Part shown: positions 50,844-57,986 of the stretch, piece after piece
Position numbering within the stretch: position 1 is the stretch's first letter
Layout of the letters: every line of letters starts with the position of its first letter
Source of the DNA: Micromonospora sp. NBC_01699
Lineage (GTDB): Bacteria > Actinomycetota > Actinomycetes > Mycobacteriales > Micromonosporaceae
DNA length: 64,000 nucleotides
Assembly (NCBI RefSeq): GCF_036250065.1
Contig: NZ_CP109199.1
Location: 6,262,001 to 6,326,000, forward strand
Direction: 5' to 3'
Notes under the pieces: model-generated
Seen by the model: the letters and a program-made list of their open reading frames with translations, nothing else
Database searches by the model: none
Told to the model about the DNA's origin: nothing
Position numbers and translations under genes: made by a program

Positions 50844-51180
50844 GACGGGTGGGATCCTTCCGACCGGCTGCCGGTGCCCCGCCGGTCGGACCGGGCTGCC
50901 GGCAGCGTGGCTGCGACGACGACACGGCCCCCGCGCCGCATCGCGCGGACGGCCGCCACCCGGCTCCGGTGCTCGTTGCCCGCCGGCACCCGGTTCGACC
51001 GTGCCCGTGCCGGCGGCAACACCCGCCCATGCTATATACCCCCATCTATTCCTACAACCAGCCGACCAGCGCCGACCGCGCCGTCGTCCGACGCGGGTGT
51101 ACCGGCCCGGACGACGGGTAGACCGGCTCGGACGACGGGTGGACCGGCTCGACCGGGTGGGGCCAGCGGGGAGGGCGACC
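50844..51180. other. Divergent promoter region with AT-rich patch and 21-base repeats
   Basis: Gene-free region between the CBM2 gene and the hydrolase gene. Around 51030-51060 it has an unusually AT-rich patch (GCTATATACCCCCATC) that could hold the leftward promoter; no consensus pair could be fixed. Its right end contains a 21-base tandem repeat described separately. Confidence 0.45.
51101..51160 (+). repeat. 21-base tandem repeat upstream of hydrolase gene
   Basis: Two full units beginning ACCGGC and containing CGGACGACGGGT (51101-51121 and 51122-51142) are followed by a shortened third copy. They end 20 bases before the ATG of the hydrolase gene, close enough to affect its promoter or leader. 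Confidence 0.75.
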
Positions 51181-52059
51181 ATGAACGGCGGACGGGTGCC
51201 GCAGGGGTACACCGAACAGCGGGTTCAGGTCGGCGACGTCGGCATCAACTACGTACGCGGCGGCCGGGGCGATCCGCTGGTCCTGCTGCACGGCTACCCG
51301 CAGACCTGGTACATGTGGCGCAAGGTGCTGCCCGAACTCGCCCGCCACTACACCGTCGTCGCGCCCGACCTGCGCGGCGCCGGGGGCAGCGACGCCCCAC
51401 CCGACGGGTACGACAAGAAGACGCTCGCCGACGACGTACACGGGCTGCTCGCCCAACTGGACCTGGACGGCGACCTCCGCGTCGTCGGCCACGACATCGG
51501 CACGATGGTCGCGTACGCGTACGCCGCCGAGCACGGCGACGACGTACGCAAACTCGTGCTCACCGAGGCGCCCATCCCGGACGGGAGCCTGTTCCGGATC
51601 CCGTCCCTCACCCCGGACGGCCCCGGTTTCTGGAACCTCGGCTTCTTCAGCCTGCCCAACGGGCTGCCGGAGGAGATCGTGGACGGCCGGGAGGAACTCT
51701 GGGTGGACCGGTTCACCGACTCGATGGAGGTGCAGGACGGCATCTCCGCCGACGACGTCCGCGAGTACGCCCGCCACCTGAAGGACAGCGCCCACCTGCG
51801 GGCCAGCTTCGAGTATTTCCGCGCCCTGCCGCAGGACATCGCCGACAACAGCGAGTACACCAGGACGAAGTTGACCATGCCCGTGCTCGCCCTCGGTGCC
51901 CGAGCCAGTCTCGGCGAGTCCGTACCGGACCAGGTTCGGCAGTACGCGACCATGGTGAGCGGCGACGTCATCGAGGACTCCGGGCACTGGATCTTCGAGG
52001 AGCAGCCGGCCGAACTCACCGACCGGCTGCTGCACTTCCTCGGGGCACCCACCGGCTAG
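51181..52059 (+). CDS. Alpha/beta-hydrolase of the epoxide hydrolase/dehalogenase type
   Basis: A 292-residue enzyme. It has the oxyanion motif LLHGYPQTWYMWR, GSDAP in the cap-proximal loop, and a nucleophile elbow VVGHDIGTMVA whose central residue is Asp, the mark of epoxide hydrolases and haloacid/haloalkane dehalogenases. The C-terminal His is in DSGHWIFEEQP. At the position where relatives usually carry the acid (ALGxEASLG) this protein reads ALGARASLG, so the catalytic acid may sit elsewhere or be lost. The ATG has GGGGAGGG upstream. It is a single cytoplasmic gene. Confidence 0.88.
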   Translation: MNGGRVPQGYTEQRVQVGDVGINYVRGGRGDPLVLLHGYPQTWYMWRKVLPELARHYTVVAPDLRGAGGSDAPPDGYDKKTLADDVHGLLAQLDLDGDLRVVGHDIGTMVAYAYAAEHGDDVRKLVLTEAPIPDGSLFRIPSLTPDGPGFWNLGFFSLPNGLPEEIVDGREELWVDRFTDSMEVQDGISADDVREYARHLKDSAHLRASFEYFRALPQDIADNSEYTRTKLTMPVLALGARASLGESVPDQVRQYATMVSGDVIEDSGHWIFEEQPAELTDRLLHFLGAPTG

Positions 52060-52105
52060 ACGAGTAACTCCTAACTCCCCCCGATGCCCACTCCACCGAT
52101 TTCGT

Positions 52106-52182
52106 CGACGATCTTGCACTTGTGGTGCCCGGATTAGGCCCCTCATCCAGATTTGTTCACCACCACAAGTGCAAGATCGTCG
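52106..52182. repeat. GATC-type long hairpin element, copy 2
   Basis: Perfect 22-base arms (52106-52127 and 52161-52182) flank a 33-base loop. Compared with the copy at 35473, the inner stem TTGTGGTG/CACCACAA, the GATC in the outer stem, the loop length and the loop words TTAG and TTTGT are kept. Three of six bases between GATC and TTGTGGTG differ, each compensated on the other arm. It lies between convergent genes. Confidence 0.8.
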
Positions 52183-52346
52183 CGCCGTCTGGTGGGCGGC
52201 GGATGGGAGTGGTTCGATCTGCGGGTTCTGTGGCTCTTGAGGGCGACGGGGACGACAACCAGCCAGAGTTAGGGATTATTCGTCTCGGTCAACGGCCCGC
52301 CCCCGCTCGGGCGGCCATCGGCGGCGACCGGCCTCGGAGCTAGACC
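52183..52346. other. Gene-free stretch after the hairpin
   Basis: No gene or clear signal seen. A GGGAGTGG near 52206 could extend the copy-2 hairpin by pairing imperfectly with CCACTCC near 52088. Confidence 0.4.
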
Positions 52347-52396
52347 GTGGCGGCCGGTGTCAGAGCGAGACGTGGCGGCCGGTGTCAGAGCGAGAC
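52347..52396. repeat. Perfect 25-base tandem duplication over the stop codon of the DUF4352-like gene
   Basis: Two identical 25-base copies lie head to tail (52347-52371 and 52372-52396). The right copy contains the last codons and the stop of the leftward gene; the left copy repeats the same stop-containing segment downstream. The coding product is unchanged. It looks like a recent slippage duplication. Confidence 0.9.
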
Positions 52397-53257
52397 CGTG
52401 GCGTCCTCGGCGAGGGTGAACAGTCCGGCATCGAAGACGATCGTGGTCAGCTTGGTGTTCTTCGGCACGTCGAAGTAGACGAAGGAACGGATCGAGTTGC
52501 CCGGATTGATCTCGTCCAGGAATCCGGCGCCGTCCTTGTTGCCGTAGATGTTGGCCTCGCCGTCCGCCTCGTATTCGCGGTCGCTCGCGTCCTGCGCGCT
52601 GACGGTTCCGTCGGCGTGGAACAGATGCGCCTTCTTCGTCACGTTCTTCACGGAAACGTCGGCCCGACAGAACGTACCCTGCGCCTTCCGGTTCAGGTAG
52701 GAACTGCCGACCTGGGCGATGCCGCACTTGACGCCGTGTACGACAAATTCGAAGTCGCCGCCCCGTACGGTCTCGCCGACCCTGTACTTCTTCGGCCCTT
52801 CCGGCGGGGCCTTCGGTGCCTCGGTCTTGGCCGGCTCGGCGGCCTTCGGCGCCGCCGGGGCGTCCGAACCGGCGGCCGTGGGCAGCGCCACCGGCAGGCC
52901 GGCGGAGGTGTTCGTCCGGTCCGGGTCGCCGAAACTGGCCGCGATGATCGTGCCGCCGCAGCAGAGTACGAGCGCGATCCCGCCCCCGATCAGGCTCGGC
53001 GCCAACCACCTCCGGCGCCGGCGCGGGGCGACGCTCGGAAAGTTCGGCGGGGCGGACTGGTAGCCGGACGGCGGTTCGGCCTGGTAGCCGGACGGCGGCT
53101 CGGGCTGGTAGCCGGACGGCGGCTCGGGCTGGTAGCCGGGCGGCGGCGGCTCGGGCTGGTAGCCGGATGACGGCGGGGCGGGCTGATAGCTCGCCACGCC
53201 CGGCTGGTAGACGGGCTGGTACGGCGGCTCCTGGCCGGGGTGGTTCGGGGTGCTCAT
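52385..53257 (-). CDS. Membrane-anchored DUF4352-like protein with GYQPEPPS repeats
   Basis: A 290-residue protein. The N-terminal 75 residues are a Tyr/Gln/Pro/Ser-rich tail with five near-identical GYQPEPPS units. One membrane helix follows near residues 85-108 (LAPSLIGGGIALVLCCGGTIIAASF). After an Ala/Pro/Lys spacer, the outer domain (KYRVGETVRGGDFEFVVHGVKCG, GTFCRADVSVKNVTKKAHLF, EINPGNSIRSFVYFDVPKNTKLTTIVFD) is the DUF4352/telokin-like beta sandwich found in many actinobacterial surface proteins. The ATG has GGAGAAGAAC upstream. Function unknown. It is divergent from the subtilase gene. Confidence 0.85.
   Translation of the reverse strand: MSTPNHPGQEPPYQPVYQPGVASYQPAPPSSGYQPEPPPPGYQPEPPSGYQPEPPSGYQAEPPSGYQSAPPNFPSVAPRRRRRWLAPSLIGGGIALVLCCGGTIIAASFGDPDRTNTSAGLPVALPTAAGSDAPAAPKAAEPAKTEAPKAPPEGPKKYRVGETVRGGDFEFVVHGVKCGIAQVGSSYLNRKAQGTFCRADVSVKNVTKKAHLFHADGTVSAQDASDREYEADGEANIYGNKDGAGFLDEINPGNSIRSFVYFDVPKNTKLTTIVFDAGLFTLAEDATVSL
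53045..53170 (-). repeat. 24-base repeats coding GYQPEPPS units
   Basis: Five 24-base units of the type GGCTACCAGCCCGAGCCGCC (minus strand) are repeated almost without change; one unit is longer by a Pro-Pro insertion. They encode the cytoplasmic tail of the DUF4352-like protein. Confidence 0.8.
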
Positions 53258-53586
53258 GTTCTTCTCCGCGTCGATGTCGGGGGGCACCCCGCAGCGGGAG
53301 CGCGAGCACAGACGTTGCCACAGCGCAGTCACCGCGACAGGGCATCATTCGGTCACTCTGTGCGGCCGAAGAGTTAACCCTCCTTTAAGGACACCGACCC
53401 GTGTCGCAGTCCCCGCAAGCCGCCCGAACACGGTGTTTTCAACTACCAGCGGAACGAAACACCGAAAAGGTGGAGCGCCATCGGCCACAAATTGGTTCCG
53501 TCATCCGAAGGGTTGGCGAGCAACACGCCAATACATAGACTGACCTCTATTATTGTGCGCATTGACGGTTCAGACGGGAGTGGGAG
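53258..53586. other. Divergent intergenic region, DUF4352-like gene and subtilase
   Basis: No gene is credible in these 329 bases. The right third is AT-richer and holds the likely subtilase promoter described separately. On the left, no leftward promoter could be fixed. Confidence 0.45.
53513..53541 (+). promoter_or_regulatory. Promoter of the subtilase gene with overlapping inverted repeat
   Basis: TTGGCG (53513-53518) and TAGACT (53536-53541) are separated by 17 bases, a good housekeeping-type pair. TTGGCG also forms one arm of an inverted repeat with CGCCAA (53526-53531), so a repressor could cover the -35 and spacer. Transcription would start about 39 bases before the ATG. Confidence 0.55.
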
Positions 53587-54813
53587 ATGACTCTGCCCGA
53601 CCTGCGGTACGCCCGGCGACTGGCGCTCGCCACACTGACCGCGCTGGTGACCGGCGCGGTCGCCACCGCCGGACCGGCCGGCGCCGTACCGGTGGCGGAC
53701 GCCGCACCACCGACCGGCCAGATCCGGTACGCGGACAGCCCGACCGCCGTCGCCGGCAGTTACCTCGTGGGGCTCCGCGACGGTGCGGCCGGGGGCGTCG
53801 CCGGCTCGGCCCGTGCCGCCGCCGGGGTGCCGGTCAAGGCCACCGAGCTGACCACCCGGTACGGGGGCGTCGTGACCCACCTGTACGACGCCGCCCTGAA
53901 CGGCTTCGCGACCCGGATGAGTGCCGAGTCGGCCCGGCGGCTGGCGGCCCACCCGGACGTCGCCTGGGTGGAGCAGGACCAGCGGGTGACGACCACCGCG
54001 ACCCAGCTCAACCCGCCGTCGTGGGGGCTGGACCGGATCGACCAGCACCCGCTTCCGCTGAACCAGTCGTACACCTACCCGAACACCGCCCCCAACGTCC
54101 GGGCGTACGTGATCGACACCGGCATCCGGTTCACCCACACCGACTTCAACGGCCAGGCGACCAGCGGCTACGACGCGGTCGACGGCGGTACGGCCGACGA
54201 CTGCAACGGACACGGCACACACGTCGCCGGCACCCTCGGCGGCCAACTGCACGGGGTGGCCAAGGACGTCCACCTGGTGGCCGTACGGGTGCTCGACTGC
54301 AACGGCTCCGGCACGTACGCCGGGGTGGTCGCCGGGGTCAACTGGGTGACCGCGAACGCGGTGAAGCCGGCCGTGGCCAACATGAGTCTCGGCGGCCCGG
54401 TCAGCACGGCGGTGGACAGCGCGGTGTCCAACTCGATCAACTCCGGCGTGAGCTACTCGGTCGCGGCCGGCAACAACACCGGCAACGTCTGCAACAACTC
54501 CCCGGCTCGGGTCCCGGCGGCGATCACCGTCGGCGCCAGCACCATCACCGACGCCAAGGCGACCTACTCCAACCCCGGCCCCTGCCTGGACCTGTACGCA
54601 CCGGGCACCAACATCACGTCGACCTGGCACACCAGTAACACCGCCACCAACACCATCAGCGGAACCTCGATGGCCACCCCGCACGTGGCCGGTGCGGCGG
54701 CGCTGGTGCTGTCGGTCAACCCACTCTGGACCCCGGCCCAGGTCCGCAACTACCTGGTCGCGAACGCCACCACCGGCGTACCGGCGAGCCCGCTGCTGTT
54801 CGTCGTGAACTGA
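53587..54813 (+). CDS. Secreted S8-family subtilisin-like protease
   Basis: A 408-residue preproenzyme. The signal peptide is LALATLTALVTGAVATAGPAGA, followed by an I9 inhibitor-type propeptide (GSYLVGLRDG, GFATRMSAESARRLAAHPDVAWVEQDQRV). The catalytic domain carries Asp in AYVIDTGIR, His in DDCNGHGTHVAG, Asn in SVAAGNN and Ser in SGTSMATPHVAGAAALV, all intact. Arrangement and length match the aqualysin/proteinase K group without extra C-terminal domain. GGGAG lies seven bases before the ATG. Extracellular protein breakdown is the likely role. Confidence 0.95.
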   Translation: MTLPDLRYARRLALATLTALVTGAVATAGPAGAVPVADAAPPTGQIRYADSPTAVAGSYLVGLRDGAAGGVAGSARAAAGVPVKATELTTRYGGVVTHLYDAALNGFATRMSAESARRLAAHPDVAWVEQDQRVTTTATQLNPPSWGLDRIDQHPLPLNQSYTYPNTAPNVRAYVIDTGIRFTHTDFNGQATSGYDAVDGGTADDCNGHGTHVAGTLGGQLHGVAKDVHLVAVRVLDCNGSGTYAGVVAGVNWVTANAVKPAVANMSLGGPVSTAVDSAVSNSINSGVSYSVAAGNNTGNVCNNSPARVPAAITVGASTITDAKATYSNPGPCLDLYAPGTNITSTWHTSNTATNTISGTSMATPHVAGAAALVLSVNPLWTPAQVRNYLVANATTGVPASPLLFVVN

Positions 54814-54825
54814 CCGATCCGCGGG

Positions 54826-55713
54826 TCAGTCGGTCAGCGCGGCGACGCCGTCCGGGCCGAGCACCGGCAGGTAGTCGGTCGGCTGGTCGAGACACGAGAC
54901 GGCATCCGCCGCGTCGACGATCTCGACCAGCCGGTCGATCAACGCGTCCGGGTCGGGCCGCAGTTCCAGGCAGAGCCGGACGTGTACCGCGCGCAGCCCC
55001 GCCCCGATCTCCTCGATGTCGTTCTCCCCGTCCCCGTTGACGAGCCGGGCGGCGCACCCGTCGAAGCGCCGGGCGGCGTACTCGACCAGCAGCAGCGTCG
55101 CCTCGGTGGCGGGCCGCTGGGCGAGCACCTCCAACTCCTCGACCAGCAGTTGAGCGGCCTTGGCCACGTCGTACGGATCCGACTGGTCGGTGCCGGTGAG
55201 GCCGTCGACGGTTTCGCGCACGTCGGCCAGTTCGGCGTCCGTCGGTGCGCCGAGCTGCCCGGCGTACGCCAGCAGTCGGGTCTCCAGCCGACGGTCGGTG
55301 ACCGCGTGCTCGGCCACCAGCATGGCCAGCCGACGGACCGGGAGGGTCGCGGCGACCTCGGCCAACCGACGGATCTCCGGATCGAGCGCCACGGTCGACG
55401 GGGCGGTGGCCGACGACGACCAGGGGAACCCGTCGCCGATGGCGGCCAGCGTCAGCGTGACCGCGTGCGCGCACAACTCCTCCGGGTCGGCCGCCGAGGC
55501 GGCACACTCGCACTCGCCGGTGAAGGTGCCGCCGACCACGCCGACCCACACCTCGTGGACCGTCGCGTCACCGCCGCGTACGGCGCCGATCACGCCGCCG
55601 CCCACCTCGACGATCCGACCCAGCCCACCACCGGCCAGCAGTTCCTCGGCCTCGCGGTAGACCGCCGGCTCCACCGCGCCACGCACCGCGTCCACGTCGA
55701 TTCGCACAACCAT
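54826..55713 (-). CDS. SWIM zinc-finger protein
   Basis: A 295-residue protein. An N-terminal beta domain contains the SWIM signature FTGECECAASAADPEELCAHAVTLTLAA (Cys-x-Cys ... Cys-x-His), and the remaining 190 residues are helical (PEIRRLAEVAATLPVRRLAMLVAEH and onward). SWIM fingers mediate DNA or protein contacts, for example in Swi2/Snf2 ATPases and MEKK1. No associated helicase gene is adjacent here, so the partner is unknown. The ATG has no clear ribosome binding site. The stop lies 12 bases from that of the convergent subtilase. Confidence 0.82.
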   Translation of the reverse strand: MVVRIDVDAVRGAVEPAVYREAEELLAGGGLGRIVEVGGGVIGAVRGGDATVHEVWVGVVGGTFTGECECAASAADPEELCAHAVTLTLAAIGDGFPWSSSATAPSTVALDPEIRRLAEVAATLPVRRLAMLVAEHAVTDRRLETRLLAYAGQLGAPTDAELADVRETVDGLTGTDQSDPYDVAKAAQLLVEELEVLAQRPATEATLLLVEYAARRFDGCAARLVNGDGENDIEEIGAGLRAVHVRLCLELRPDPDALIDRLVEIVDAADAVSCLDQPTDYLPVLGPDGVAALTD

Positions 55714-55850
55714 GCGCCCATTGAACCGGTGCCGTCCCGACCACCCGTACCGGGGTCGCCCGGGTGGGAGGTCGGTCGACCACCCACCCGGGCCCGGCTC
55801 GCCGAGCCGGCCGACTGCGGCCAGCAGTACCGGCAGCGACTACCGGAAGA

Positions 55851-56258
55851 TCAGTTGCAGTACGACCAGGTGCTCGACCACCAGCTACTGTTGCTGCCCG
55901 CACCTGACCAGCGGATGCACTGCCCCGGGGCACTGATCCGGACCGGCCCGGCGTAGTAGAGGAAGTTGCCCTGATCGGTGCCGGAACGGCCGTCCGCGGT
56001 CTCGACCGAGGCGCCCACGAAGCTCGCGTTGCCACGGTTCGCGGTCTTGATGGTCACGACACAGTTGTACGCCGCACCGCCCTGCGAGGCGAGCACGTAG
56101 ACCGTCGCGCCGGAGACCCCGTGGCTGTTGAGCACGTAGTAGTCGGATCCGCAGAGCGCCACCGGGCTCTCGGCGGCCTGTGCCGGCGCCGCCATGGTCA
56201 GCGAGGCCGCCACCAGCGTGATCGCCACGGCGGCGAAGCTCAACAGCTTCTTCTTCAT
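55851..56258 (-). CDS. Spore-associated protein A-like secreted protein
   Basis: A 135-residue exported protein. The signal peptide MKKKLLSFAAVAITLVAASLTMAAPAQA is clean. The mature chain (ALCGSDYYVLNSHGVSGATVYVL, NCVVTIKTANRGNASFVGASVET, GNFLYYAGPVRISAPGQCIRWSG) follows the pattern of Streptomyces spore-associated protein A, with four Cys residues. That protein is loosely bound to spores and affects sporulation timing. GGGGGAAG lies just before the ATG; a further in-frame ATG 12 bases upstream is less likely. It is divergent from the ParA gene. Confidence 0.82.
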   Translation of the reverse strand: MKKKLLSFAAVAITLVAASLTMAAPAQAAESPVALCGSDYYVLNSHGVSGATVYVLASQGGAAYNCVVTIKTANRGNASFVGASVETADGRSGTDQGNFLYYAGPVRISAPGQCIRWSGAGSNSSWWSSTWSYCN

Positions 56259-56580
56259 CTCTTCCCCCATATCCGTCACGGTGCGCCACCGACAGATTCG
56301 GTGATCCACCGCACACGGCAGGCTAGATCGAGGGCCTTCCACCCGGCCGTCCAAGTTGAGCGGGTGTGACGTGTCCCACCGATCGTCCACTGTGGCAGCA
56401 CGATCCACTGTGGCAGCACGATCCACTGTGGCAGCAAAGGGATTGACTCTGGCCAGCAGCGGGTTGGCCGACGCGGCGACCGGCACGCCGAACACCCGGC
56501 AGACCCGCTGGGGTGGGCCCCGCACGTGGCATGCTGCCTACCATGCGTACACCCGCGAAGTTGGCGCGGCGGTGTCCACA
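56259..56580. other. Divergent region between SpaA-like and ParA genes
   Basis: No convincing gene, although a frame stays open upstream of ParA. It holds three 18-base direct repeats (separate entry) and, nearer ParA, TACCAT boxes that could be -10 elements. No -35 could be fixed. Confidence 0.45.
56386..56436 (+). repeat. Three tandem 18-base repeats with CCACTGTGG dyad (iteron-like)
   Basis: TCCACTGTGGCAGCACGA is present at 56386 and 56404, followed by a 15-base copy at 56422. Each contains the odd palindrome CCAC-T-GTGG. The array ends about 145 bases before the ParA start. Tandem dyad-bearing repeats next to parA genes are typical of centromere-like or operator sites, which is the inferred role here. 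Confidence 0.8.
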
Positions 56581-57492
56581 GTGACCGTGGTGTCGGTCAT
56601 CAACTACAAGGGCGGCGTCGGCAAGACCACCCTCACCGCGAACCTCGGCGCCGAGCTGGCCGCCCGTGGGCTCAGGGTGCTGCTCATCGACCTGGATCCG
56701 CAGGCCAGCCTGACCTTCTCGTTCTACAAACCGGGCGACTGGGAACGCGACCTCGCCGACGAACACACCATTTTGCAGTGGTTCGGGTCGGTGCTGGCGA
56801 CCGAGCCGACCGCACCACTGTGGCGCTACGTGCTCACCCCGCCGCTGGTCAACGACGCGATCACCCAGGTCGGCGGCGGACGGCTCGACCTGGTCGCCTC
56901 ACACCTCGACCTGGTCGACGTCGATCTCGACTTCGCCGCCCTGCTCGGCGGCTCCCGGTTCCAGCACGGCAGTCCACGGTTCCTGGACCTGCACCGCGCC
57001 CTGACCGACGCACTCAACGACCCGAAATTCCAGGAGTACGACCTGGTCCTGCTCGACTGCGCGCCCAACTTCACCATGGTCACCCGAACCGGCATCGTGG
57101 CCAGCGACCACATCCTCATTCCGGCGAAGGCGGACTACCTCTCCACACTCGGCATCGATTATCTCCGCCGGAAGGTGTCCGAGCTGGTCCGTGACTTCAA
57201 CCGGGTGACAACGGACAGCGCCGCGCAGATCAACCCGGAATTCATCGGCGTGGTCTTCAACATGGTCCAGTACGGCAACAACGGTCCCATCGTGGCCTCG
57301 CGCAACTTCATCGGGTTGACCGGCGGCCTGGAGCTGCCCGTGTTCAACCAGATGATCAGGGAGAACAAGACGCTGTTCGGCCCGGCCGGCGAGAACGGCA
57401 TCCCGGCGGTGCTCGTACCCAACGGAAATGCCACCATCCAGTACGAACTCCAGCAGCTCGCCAGCGAACTGCTCGCCCGGATCCGTACCTGA
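56581..57492 (+). CDS. ParA-family ATPase (orphan, no ParB neighbour)
   Basis: A 303-residue ATPase. The deviant Walker A is INYKGGVGKTT (Lys10 to Thr17), the Walker A' is LIDLDPQASLTF and the Walker B is DLVLLDCAPN. The C-terminal half (IGVVFNMVQYGNNGPIVASRNFI, IRENKTLFGPAGENGIPAVL) is longer and different from chromosomal Soj. GTG at 56581 is taken as start because the ATPase strand begins there; an in-frame GTG nine bases earlier is equally possible, and neither has a ribosome binding site. The next gene begins 23 bases after its stop. It would bind DNA non-specifically in the ATP form and position a cargo. Confidence 0.88.
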   Translation: MTVVSVINYKGGVGKTTLTANLGAELAARGLRVLLIDLDPQASLTFSFYKPGDWERDLADEHTILQWFGSVLATEPTAPLWRYVLTPPLVNDAITQVGGGRLDLVASHLDLVDVDLDFAALLGGSRFQHGSPRFLDLHRALTDALNDPKFQEYDLVLLDCAPNFTMVTRTGIVASDHILIPAKADYLSTLGIDYLRRKVSELVRDFNRVTTDSAAQINPEFIGVVFNMVQYGNNGPIVASRNFIGLTGGLELPVFNQMIRENKTLFGPAGENGIPAVLVPNGNATIQYELQQLASELLARIRT

Positions 57493-57515
57493 CCCGTTTC
57501 GTACGAGGAGTAGAC

Positions 57516-57983
57516 GTGACCAGCCCGGCCGATCTGACCCACGACGTCCTGCTCCGGGTGGCGGAGTTCATCCGTACGCTGCCGGCCGACCAGCTCGCCG
57601 ACCTGGCCGCCGGACGGGCCCAGCTCCAGCTCACCGGGCAGCCGACGGCCACCGCAACCGTACGAACCGCGCCCGTACGAGCCCCGCGCGGGCGGGCGGC
57701 GGCAGCGGCGAAGCCGATCACGGCCACTGGCAGCGTCGCACCGGTCTCGGCCGAGAAGGTACGGGCCGATCTGATCTCGATCGGCGACCGGGCTGCCGCC
57801 ACCCGTTACCTCGACGACCTGGGACTCAAGGTTCCTGAGCTGCGAACGCTGGCCCGCGAGTTGAACATCGCAATCCCGAGCCGGGTGAACAAGCCGGACG
57901 TGGTGGCCGCGATCGTGCAGTGGACCGTCGGGCGGCGACTCGACTCGGCCGCGATCAGCCGACCCGCCCCGGCCCGCGACTGA
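57516..57983 (+). CDS. Small ParA-partner candidate with SAP/HeH-like C-terminal domain
   Basis: A 155-residue protein. An N-terminal helical region (SPADLTHDVLLRVAEFIRTLPADQLADLAAGRAQLQL) is joined by a basic Ala/Arg/Pro linker to a C-terminal domain of about 55 residues: DLISIGDRAAATRYLDDLG, VPELRTLARELNIAIPSRVNKPDVVAAIVQWTVGRRL. That domain looks like a SAP/HeH or Rho-N-type helix-extended-loop-helix motif that binds nucleic acid. GAGGAG lies five bases before the GTG. Coupled to ParA and replacing the usual ParB, it may be the adaptor that stimulates or recruits ParA (inference). Its stop is three bases from that of the convergent helicase gene. Confidence 0.8.
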   Translation: MTSPADLTHDVLLRVAEFIRTLPADQLADLAAGRAQLQLTGQPTATATVRTAPVRAPRGRAAAAAKPITATGSVAPVSAEKVRADLISIGDRAAATRYLDDLGLKVPELRTLARELNIAIPSRVNKPDVVAAIVQWTVGRRLDSAAISRPAPARD

Positions 57984-57986
57984 CGG

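Noticed and set aside
56356-56580. ParA frame extended upstream through the 18-base repeats (RSTVAA repeats)
   Set aside because: The extension has no ribosome binding site and does not resemble ParA N-termini; the repeats fit a DNA site better. Not fully excluded.
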